A stretch of DNA of 64,000 nucleotides. Source: Phycisphaeraceae bacterium. Lineage in GTDB: Bacteria; Planctomycetota; Phycisphaerae; Phycisphaerales; UBA1924. Below the pieces are notes generated by a model. The model searched no databases. It was not told the DNA's origin and was given only the letters and a program-made list of their open reading frames with translations. The stretch covers positions 2,666,001 through 2,730,000 of the forward strand of contig CP060234.1 in assembly GCA_023898685.1 (NCBI GenBank). The letters run 5' to 3'. Shown here in pieces: positions 46,552-53,025 of the stretch; position 1 is the first letter of the stretch, and each line of letters opens with the position of its first letter. The translations under genes were made by a program, and so were the position numbers.

Positions 46552-46661
46552 TTGTCGGTGACCATAGGCTCGGGGCAACACCTGTTCCCATTCCGAACAC
46601 AGCAGTTAAGACCGGGCCGCCGATGATACTGCACTGCGGGAAAGTAGGTCATCGCCGACAT
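46552..46661 (+). rRNA. rrf: 5S ribosomal RNA
   Basis: About 110 bases. Ends pair as TGTCGGTGA / TCGCCGACA. The internal landmarks CACCTGTTCCCATTCCGAAC and GGGAAAGTAGGTC are typical 5S loop A-C and loop E/D sequences. It lies 182 bases after 23S in the same orientation, so it is in the same transcript. Confidence 0.95.
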
Positions 46662-46665
46662 TTGG

Positions 46666-46705
46666 GCCCGTCCGGGCAAAATCCGGGCGGGCTCGTTTCA
46701 TTTTT
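46666..46705 (+). terminator. rRNA operon terminator
   Basis: Stem GCCCGTCCGG (46666-46675) with CCGGGCGGGC (46683-46692), loop GCAAAAT, then TCGTTTCATTTTT. It begins five bases after the 5S rRNA. Confidence 0.8.
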
Positions 46706-46710
46706 GGGAG

Positions 46711-46734
46711 GCATGAAGGCACGAAGGCACGAAG
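46711..46734. repeat. Short GAAGGCAC tandem repeat
   Basis: Sequence GCAT, then GAAGGCAC twice, then GAAG. Such AAGGCACG tandems are, from memory, common intergenic elements in planctomycete-type genomes. Here it follows the rRNA terminator directly. Confidence 0.4.
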
Positions 46735-47002
46735 TGGGGGCGTGTTCGGGCACCTGCGCCTCGCGCCTTGAACATGACCGGCGGCCTGTCTGGCATTTCC
46801 GAGTCCAGCCAAGGATCTGCACAGACGGGCGCGGCGAGGTCGGGGTGAATGACGCCGGAAATTGAATCGCACGGAGCGTAAGCTGCTACAGCACAAGCAG
46901 TTAGGGAAATCGGCTCGCTTTGGTGCAGGGTAGGAGTGATTTGCCTGGCGCTACGCGGGCCAAATGGTTGGTTGAGCTGCCGTGTACAAGTGGCTCTGGT
47001 GC

Positions 47003-47030
47003 TTGACCTCTGCGACAATACTCGTAATCT
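47003..47030 (+). promoter_or_regulatory. Probable promoter of the 47127 gene
   Basis: TTGACC (47003-47008) and TAATCT (47025-47030) with a 16-base spacer, about 97 bases before the ATG. A good match to the sigma-70 consensus in otherwise GC-rich DNA. Confidence 0.45.
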
Positions 47031-47126
47031 GTAGTAACGCAGGCTTGGTCTAGGATGGGTTGGCCTACCCCCGGCGTAGGCCGGGCCAGTGGTTCGAGGC
47101 GGATCCACGAGAGTTGGAGGAGCGCA

Positions 47127-47849
47127 ATGAAGAGAACACTGTTGACAGCCATCGTCGTCGGCGGGATCGTTGGGGCGTCTGCGGCTCAGAGCGCGAGCGT
47201 GACCGTGTCGTCGAGTGCGGCGACGGTCGCCCCGGGCGGGACGGTGACCATCACCGTGTTGTCCGACTATGACACCGCTGGCGCCGGCGGTGGGCTGTTC
47301 GGCGCGGCCGGGTTCTACGGCTTTGGCGGCAACGTGACCATGAGCGGCGATGCCGTGGTGTCGGCCACGGTGCCCGCCGTGAACGCCAGTCTGACCTTCG
47401 GCGCGGTGGCCACCAATACGGCCTCCCCTGATCTCGTGCGAGCGGCCGCGGGCCGGGGGTTTGATGGCGGCCTGAGCAACAACCCGGCCATGATGATGAC
47501 GTTCGACGTCACCGCCGACGCCGGCGCCGTCGCGGGCCAGAGCATCACGCTCGACTACGCCGGGGCGGTGGTGCTTGTGCTGGGCTCGAGCCTGGCGACC
47601 TACTCGACCTCCCCGGGCCTGAATCAGGGCAGCCTGACCACGACCTCGGTGACCGTGACCATCGGCGCGGGCGGCTGCAACCCCGCCGACATCGCCGAGC
47701 CGTACGGCCTGCTCGATCTGGCCGACATCACCGGGTTCATCAGCGCGTTCACCACCCAGAACCCGCTGGGCGACATCGATGGCAACGGCCTGTTTGACCT
47801 GACGGACATCAACCTGTTCGTCACCAACTTCCTGGCCGGCTGCCCGTAA
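47127..47849 (+). CDS. Secreted protein with GC-type dockerin repeats
   Basis: 240 aa from ATG 47127, with GGAGGAG six bases upstream; signal peptide MKRTLLTAIVVGGIVGASAAQS. The body (SVTVSSSAATVAPGGTVTIT, then an FYGFGGNVTMSGDAVVSATV stretch) resembles a cohesin-like or Ig-like beta sandwich. The tail has two dockerin-like halves (DIAEPYGLLDLADITGFISA; DIDGNGLFDLTDINLFVTNF) ending AGCP. It has its own promoter and terminator, so it is monocistronic. A cohesin-like body with a dockerin tail would fit a surface assembly component (inference). Confidence 0.8.
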   Translation: MKRTLLTAIVVGGIVGASAAQSASVTVSSSAATVAPGGTVTITVLSDYDTAGAGGGLFGAAGFYGFGGNVTMSGDAVVSATVPAVNASLTFGAVATNTASPDLVRAAAGRGFDGGLSNNPAMMMTFDVTADAGAVAGQSITLDYAGAVVLVLGSSLATYSTSPGLNQGSLTTTSVTVTIGAGGCNPADIAEPYGLLDLADITGFISAFTTQNPLGDIDGNGLFDLTDINLFVTNFLAGCP

Positions 47850-47879
47850 TCCAGCGAGTCGATTCGAAGCAACCCAGCA

Positions 47880-47909
47880 GCTCGCGGGGCCACGCCCGCG
47901 GGCGTTTCT
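47880..47909 (+). terminator. Rho-independent terminator
   Basis: 9-bp stem GCTCGCGGG / CCCGCGGGC (one wobble), loop GCCACG, then GTTTCT. It lies 31 bases after the 47127-47849 gene. Confidence 0.6.
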
Positions 47910-47993
47910 ATCTATCCTGCGCTGTTGTCGGTCGAGAGCCGCGTGTGCGACGCTCCGGTGACAGGTGTTGCCGGAGCCACAGGGAGAACCGGC

Positions 47994-48650
47994 TTGCGTG
48001 CCCTCATTTTTCGTGGAGGCTGGGACGGTCACGATCCAATCGAGACCGTCGACCTGCTGGTTTCCCGGCTCGAGCCGAGCGGGATGGCGTGCGAGGTCAT
48101 CGAGTCGCTCGATCCACTGCGTGACCTGCATCACCTGCGGGGGTATGACGTGCTCGTCCCGGCGTGGACGATGGGGATGCTGCCAACCGGCGCGGCTGGG
48201 GCGATCGCCGATGCGGTCGAGGCCGGTGTCGGGCTCGCCGGCTGGCACGGGGGCATGGGCGACGCCTTCCGGGGCGAACCGACCTTCCAGTTCGTGACCG
48301 GGGGCCAGTTCGTCGCTCATCCCGGCGGCATCATCGACTATGAGGTCCGGCTGGCCGAGCCCGATCACCCGATCACGGCGGGGCTGCCCGACCGCTTCAT
48401 GGTCCGCAGCGAGCAGTACTACATGCACGTCGATCCGACGAACCGCGTGCTCGCCGAGACGATGATGGTCGGGCCCGACGCGGAGTGGATCCGGGGCGTT
48501 GCGATGCCGGTTGTCTGGACTCGGCGTCACGGCGCCGGGCGCGTGGCGTATTCGGCCCTTGGTCACAACATCGAGGACTTCGCGGCCGAGCCGTGCTTGA
48601 CGTTGGCGGAGAGGTGCGTTCTCTGGGCGGCGGGAGCGTTGGGTCAATGA
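47994..48650 (+). CDS. ThuA-domain protein
   Basis: 218 aa from TTG 47994 (MRALIFRGGWDGHDP), preceded by AGGGAGA; an upstream TTG at 47925 in the same frame adds an unlikely N-terminus. The class I glutamine-amidotransferase-like fold of ThuA (PF06283-type) is seen in GGWDGH, VLVPAWTMG, GVGLAGWHGGMGDAFR, FVTGGQFVAHPG and the final GRVAYSALGHNIEDF. ThuA proteins occur with sugar oxidoreductases; their activity is poorly defined but linked to disaccharide or keto-sugar use. It is followed 18 bases later by a Gfo/Idh oxidoreductase, the usual pairing. Confidence 0.85.
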   Translation: MRALIFRGGWDGHDPIETVDLLVSRLEPSGMACEVIESLDPLRDLHHLRGYDVLVPAWTMGMLPTGAAGAIADAVEAGVGLAGWHGGMGDAFRGEPTFQFVTGGQFVAHPGGIIDYEVRLAEPDHPITAGLPDRFMVRSEQYYMHVDPTNRVLAETMMVGPDAEWIRGVAMPVVWTRRHGAGRVAYSALGHNIEDFAAEPCLTLAERCVLWAAGALGQ

Positions 48651-48668
48651 CCTGGCCGGGAGGGTCTC

Positions 48669-49772
48669 ATGCGTATCGGCGTCGTCGGGTGTGGGAACAT
48701 CTCCGGCCAGTACTTCCGGACGCTCGCCCGATTCGCGAACGTCACTGTGGCGGCGGTGTGCGATCGCGACGGGGCTCGGGCCCGGGCGGCCGCGGAGAAG
48801 TGGGGGGTGCCGCGCGTCCTGACGCTCGACAAGTTGCTGGATGATCCGGAGATCGACGCCGTCCTCAACCTGACGACGCCGGACGCCCACCATGAGGTGG
48901 CGTTGCGCGCGATCGCGGCGGGCAAGCACGTCTACAACGAGAAGCCGATCACGTCGACGCTGGACGAGGCACGCGACCTCCTCGCCGCGGCGGGGGATCG
49001 CGGGCTCCGCATCGGCTGCGCGCCGGACACGGTGCTCGGCTCGACGTGGCAGACAGTGCGTGCCCTGATCGACCGCGGCGAACTCGGCGTTGTTGTCGGG
49101 GGCCAGCTCACGATGGTGTACGCGGGACCCGAGTGGTGGCACCCGGACCCCGAGTTCTACTACAAACCCGGCGCCGGCCCGGTGCTCGACATGGGGCCGT
49201 ATTTCATACACGCCCTGGTCATGCTGCTCGGCCCGGTCGCCCGAGTGACCGCGAGGACCCGGCGGACCCACGCCCGCCGCCGGATCAACAGCGAACCGAA
49301 GCGGGGCGAGATGGTCGACGTCGAGGTCGACACGCACGCGACGGCGATCCTCGAACTCGAGTCGGGCCCGATCGTGACGATGCTCATGAGCTTCGACGTT
49401 CCCGCGTCGCGGAATCGCGATATTGAGATCTACGGCTCGGCCGCGACGCTCGCGGTCCATTCGCCGAACGATTTCGAGCCGGCGGCGGGCGGGCTTGGGA
49501 TCGAGTTGCGGCGTGTGGATGGCCAGGCGTGGGAACCGGTCGATTTGACCGGCGGGCCCGCGGTCAACGGGCGGGGGCTGGGGATCGCGGAAATGGCGTC
49601 CGCGATCGCGGAAGACAGACCTCACCGCGCCTCGGGTGAGCTCGCGCTGCACGCCCTGGAGGTCATGCTCGCGGTCGGGCAATCGTCCGAAGAGGGGCGG
49701 TCGATCGACATCGTGAGCCGTCCGCCGCGTCCAGAGCCGCTGCCGGACGGATGGCGTCCCGGTTCAATGTAG
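48669..49772 (+). CDS. Gfo/Idh/MocA family oxidoreductase
   Basis: 367 aa from ATG 48669, with GGGAGG upstream. MRIGVVGCGNISGQYFRTLA (Rossmann), YNEKPITSTLDEARDLL (EKP motif), GCAPDTVLGSTWQTVR, and a GPVLDMGPYFIHALVMLLGP substrate-domain helix are typical. It probably forms a two-gene unit with the ThuA protein. The end is convergent with the isomerase-like gene on the minus strand, with a palindromic element between them. Confidence 0.92.
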   Translation: MRIGVVGCGNISGQYFRTLARFANVTVAAVCDRDGARARAAAEKWGVPRVLTLDKLLDDPEIDAVLNLTTPDAHHEVALRAIAAGKHVYNEKPITSTLDEARDLLAAAGDRGLRIGCAPDTVLGSTWQTVRALIDRGELGVVVGGQLTMVYAGPEWWHPDPEFYYKPGAGPVLDMGPYFIHALVMLLGPVARVTARTRRTHARRRINSEPKRGEMVDVEVDTHATAILELESGPIVTMLMSFDVPASRNRDIEIYGSAATLAVHSPNDFEPAAGGLGIELRRVDGQAWEPVDLTGGPAVNGRGLGIAEMASAIAEDRPHRASGELALHALEVMLAVGQSSEEGRSIDIVSRPPRPEPLPDGWRPGSM

Positions 49773-49949
49773 CTGCCGGCTCAAGCCGGGCGTTGGTCTG
49801 ATACGGATTCCGGGAGTATTCCGGGCGTGGGTGCCGTGGATCATCCCGGGAGGGTGATCCACGAATGGGCAGCGGTTGCCGATCAAGCCGCCTTCACGCT
49901 ACGCGATGAAGGCGGGCACCGCGCCTCGGAATCAACCGGAATGCGTATG

Positions 49950-50013
49950 ACGAGCCTGAAGCGCAAGCGAAGGTCGAAGGCCTCGGGGTCCTTCGCTTGC
50001 GCTTCGGGCTCGT
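49950..50013. repeat. Palindromic intergenic element, copy 2
   Basis: Arms 49950-49973 and 49990-50013 are 24 bases each and pair with a single T-G wobble around a 16-base loop. The left arm contains GAGCCTGAAGCGCAAGCGAA, the right TTCGCTTGCGCTTCGGGCTC. No T run, but being between convergent genes it could terminate both. In any frame it encodes Lys/Arg-rich or SFACASG-like peptides that, from memory, recur as false proteins in planctomycete genomes. The rest of the 296-base gap is featureless. Confidence 0.7.
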
Positions 50014-50068
50014 ACATGCAGAGACTTCGTGGGACCCTTCTCTGCCTGCAAAGAGCTCTCCGCCACGA

Positions 50069-51793
50069 TCAGGCGAGCGAGCGGAGCCGGTCCGCCAGCG
50101 GTGTTCCGGTCGCGTCCGTCCCGCACAGGTGCACGCGGATCCCCATCGCCGTCGCCGCGGCCGCCTTCGCTGCGAGGGCCCGGTCTGCCCGCTCCGCATC
50201 GTCGGCGTACACCACGTGGATGTGGTTGGCCTGGTGCTTGGCCATGAACTGGTCCCGGCTCACGCCGTGCGTCACGGCGTGCATGATCGGCCACTGTGGC
50301 GTTGTCGACTCCAGGCGGCGGAGTGTTTCCGCTGCGGGAAGCGCGACCGCGGACGCCCTCCCGATGTCCATCGCGAGCTTGGAGCGGCCGGGCTCCGTCA
50401 GCCCATCGACGTAGATCCTGCTCCACACCACGTCGCCCGGCTTGCTCACGCCCTTGATGGTCGAACCGCCCAGCCTGAAGTACATCGGGGGTTGTCGCTC
50501 GCCGACGGCCTCGGCCCAGCCCGTCGAGAAGTGCGACGGCGGCACGGATCCCGAGATCTCCAGGACCCACACGTACGTGTCCGTCGTCCCGCTCTTGTCC
50601 GTGTCGCCCCAGCGGACGTCGTGCAGCGTGTTGTCGGGCGTCATGCCCATCGCCCGCCAGATCCGATGCGTGATCAGCCCGTCGAGCCCGGCGCACTCGT
50701 CGACCTCGTTGAAGTGCGTGATCGGCTCGCCGTCGCGGATCACGGATCCGTCCGCCCGTTTCACCGGCGGTCGCTCCGAGCAGTTCAGCGTCCCTTCAAC
50801 CAGATCCGACGCGGGGCACAGGTCCTTGAGCCCCTGCTGGTATTGGATCCCGATCGCGTCGCACCCGAACTCATCCGCGAGCCGGACCGCCGCGATGTAC
50901 ATGCGGCACTGCTCGTGGATCTGATCGTCGGTGAGGTCCGTCTGGGGGTTCGGCCCGGTGTTGAACCGCATCCCCCGCTCGTCGTACCACGCGCGGACCG
51001 CCTGGGCCTCACCATGCGAGACCTGCGTCATCGCGAAGTAGAGGGCCGACTGGCTCAGTCGTTCCTTGAACACGCCGCAGGGGGCGAGCAGGTGGTCGGG
51101 GACGATCGCGTTGTGCATCCCCATGCACCCCTCGTCGAACACGCCGAGGATCGCCGGCCGGCGCCTGAGATCCGCCGCGACGGCCTCACCGAGTTGTCGC
51201 TCGGCGCGGGGTAGCGCGGACATGTCTAGCGGGAGCGCGTGCGAGACATCGTGCTCGACGCGTCCGGTTTCGCACCACGCGCGGAGCTTGGCCCGGAATC
51301 CGGCGTCCTCGAACGAGTCGCCCCACAGGAACGAGTGGGGCACTCCGGCTTTGGTCAGAGAGCCGCGCAGGTTGAGCGCCCCGACCAGCCCGGGCCACTG
51401 CCCGGACCAGTTCGCCAGGATCAGGATCGGCCCGCGATGCCGGATCAGCCCGTGCAGCACGTGATGGCTGTACTGCCAGACCGCCTCGGCCACGACCAGC
51501 GGGGCCTCGGGATCGATCGACTCGAAGACCGCTCGCCCGTGGGCCTGGCTGGCGATGAAGCCGTGCGGTTCGGGCTCGGGCCGACTCCCGTCTGGGGCTC
51601 GGGTCTCTGGGTGCGCCCGCGTGAGCGTCCAGCCCAGGCTCTCGAACGCGGCTCGGGCTTCGGACTCGAGAGCCCGCTGCGCCGGCCAGCAGGTCGCGTT
51701 CGCCGCGGGGCGCAGGTCGCCCGACGCGATCAGGAGGGCCTCCCTCGCATTGACCCGGCGTGGCTGAGGAACACTCGGGAGCATGTAGCTCAT
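50069..51793 (-). CDS. L-fucose/L-arabinose isomerase-like protein
   Basis: 574 aa from ATG 51793, with GGAAAGG upstream. The pattern fits the fucose isomerase family: HGRAVFESIDPEAPLVVAEA, ILILANWSGQWPGLVGALNL, a DEGCMGMHNAIVPD stretch with the Glu/Asp of the Mn site, FGCDAIGIQYQQGLKDLCPA, and GLITHRIWRAMGMTPDNTLH. These enzymes convert aldoses to ketoses using Mn2+. The protein is close in length to FucI (about 590 aa). It follows GH172 by 43 bases on the same strand, so it probably isomerises the sugar that enzyme releases. The sugar may be fucose, arabinose or another. Confidence 0.82.
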   Translation of the reverse strand: MSYMLPSVPQPRRVNAREALLIASGDLRPAANATCWPAQRALESEARAAFESLGWTLTRAHPETRAPDGSRPEPEPHGFIASQAHGRAVFESIDPEAPLVVAEAVWQYSHHVLHGLIRHRGPILILANWSGQWPGLVGALNLRGSLTKAGVPHSFLWGDSFEDAGFRAKLRAWCETGRVEHDVSHALPLDMSALPRAERQLGEAVAADLRRRPAILGVFDEGCMGMHNAIVPDHLLAPCGVFKERLSQSALYFAMTQVSHGEAQAVRAWYDERGMRFNTGPNPQTDLTDDQIHEQCRMYIAAVRLADEFGCDAIGIQYQQGLKDLCPASDLVEGTLNCSERPPVKRADGSVIRDGEPITHFNEVDECAGLDGLITHRIWRAMGMTPDNTLHDVRWGDTDKSGTTDTYVWVLEISGSVPPSHFSTGWAEAVGERQPPMYFRLGGSTIKGVSKPGDVVWSRIYVDGLTEPGRSKLAMDIGRASAVALPAAETLRRLESTTPQWPIMHAVTHGVSRDQFMAKHQANHIHVVYADDAERADRALAAKAAAATAMGIRVHLCGTDATGTPLADRLRSLA

Positions 51794-51836
51794 GACAAGG
51801 CCTTTCCATCCCTCTCATCGATCGATGCAGGTAGGG

Positions 51837-52943
51837 TCACCGCGCAAACCGCTCCTCCACCGGCGGCAGGGAGGCGACGCCGCGGGGCTCGCGCAGATAG
51901 AAGTACGCGGTCGACGCGAGGTCGTCGGTCAGCGGCTGGTACGTCTGGTCCGGCCACCACCCCAGCGCCTGCACGGTCACGCGCAGGTTCTTCTCGAAAT
52001 GCACGGGGTCGGGGATATGCCACCGATAGAGCGCATGGCTCGGCAGACGGGGCCCCGCCTTGTCCGTTGCGTCGTAGACCGCCTGCGGGTACCCGAGATA
52101 GGGCGTCGAATACGTCATCGGGCGCATGTCGGTCGCGTGGTTTTGCACGAACCCCCACGCGCCGCCGAAGTAGTCCTCGGTGCCCGTGCCGCAGATGGTG
52201 GGGGCGTCCGACGGATCATCGTCGATGAAGAACTTGACCTCGCCCTCGCCCCACCAGCCGTTGCTGAGCTGGTTCCAGACGATGTAGGTGCCGACGTACT
52301 GGCCCGCCCCCTCGACGCCGTCGAGCAGCGTGTGCTCGGGGTGCTCCCGTGTGGTCATGCCCCGCCGGAACTCGGCGTGAAGGTAGCCCGCGTCGTCGGG
52401 CACGTCGCCCAGCGTGTAGTCGATCTGGTAGAAGAAGTAGTCGATCTTTTCGCGCCCGTCGTTGCGGACTTCGATGCGGATCCGCTTGCGGAACGGCATA
52501 GGCCAGTACGAGTTCATGCCGCCCTTCGGCGCCACCGTGATCGGCGCCGACCCGATCACGGCGCACCCGTCCAGCCCGTTGGCGAAGAAATCGCCCAGCG
52601 GGACGCGGATCGAGGGCTCGGTCGCATCGTCGTAGAAGACCTCGAACGACACACGGCGCTGCACGCTGTCGAGCACCGTGATCCAGATGTGGCGGACCTC
52701 GCCGGGCCCCTGGGCGTCCAGCAGCGTCAGCGTCTGCCCGGGCTCGAAGTCGCGGTAGCACGGGCGCACCTTCCACCCCTTGCCGAGACGCTCCGCCGCC
52801 TTGGTGCAGTGCTTGTCGTCGCCGACGCCCGCCTGGGCCCCGCCGCCCTTGTTTCCCTCGGGGTTCTCGGCGCAGGCCGACCGGCTGCGGACGCCCGGTC
52901 GGATCGTTGAGATGCCATCAAGGCCGAATCCGTGCATCGACAT
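51837..52943 (-). CDS. DUF2961 / GH172 family protein
   Basis: 368 aa from ATG 52943, with GGAGG seven bases upstream. Family stretches: GPGEVRHIWITVLDS, FEVFYDDATEPSIRVPLGDF, MNSYWPMPFRKRIRIEVRND, WWGEGEVKFFIDDDPSDAPT and GTGTEDYFGGAWGF. GH172 members form jelly-roll hexamers and include difructose dianhydride and alpha-D-arabinofuranose/fructofuranose hydrolases. No signal peptide is visible. The operon with the isomerase-like gene suggests intracellular release and conversion of a furanose or deoxy sugar. Substrate undetermined. Confidence 0.9.
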   Translation of the reverse strand: MSMHGFGLDGISTIRPGVRSRSACAENPEGNKGGGAQAGVGDDKHCTKAAERLGKGWKVRPCYRDFEPGQTLTLLDAQGPGEVRHIWITVLDSVQRRVSFEVFYDDATEPSIRVPLGDFFANGLDGCAVIGSAPITVAPKGGMNSYWPMPFRKRIRIEVRNDGREKIDYFFYQIDYTLGDVPDDAGYLHAEFRRGMTTREHPEHTLLDGVEGAGQYVGTYIVWNQLSNGWWGEGEVKFFIDDDPSDAPTICGTGTEDYFGGAWGFVQNHATDMRPMTYSTPYLGYPQAVYDATDKAGPRLPSHALYRWHIPDPVHFEKNLRVTVQALGWWPDQTYQPLTDDLASTAYFYLREPRGVASLPPVEERFAR

Positions 52944-53025
52944 CGCAAGCCTCCGTCGCCAACGCGGCGCTCATGGAGCGGGAAAAGCAGTGTACCGGAG
53001 ACCGGGATTGGCGGCCCGATCCGCG

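Larger units (their letters stand above)
46706..47126. other. Non-coding gap between rRNA operon and dockerin gene
   Basis: A 420-base stretch without a supportable gene. It begins with a short tandem repeat of GAAGGCAC (46711-46734, two full units plus ends) and ends with the promoter at 47003 and a ribosome site GGAGGAG before 47127. A small hairpin CCTACCCCCGGCGTAGG lies at about 47066-47082. Confidence 0.4.

Noticed and set aside
46698..49682. A 994-codon open frame on the minus strand opposite the dockerin, ThuA and oxidoreductase genes
   Set aside because: It is the antisense shadow of clearly recognised plus-strand genes; its product is Arg/His/Asp-rich without family motifs.
49827..50414. 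Plus-strand frame with LKRKRR and SFACASGS peptides
   Set aside because: The peptide comes from translating the palindromic repeat and then the antisense of the isomerase gene.
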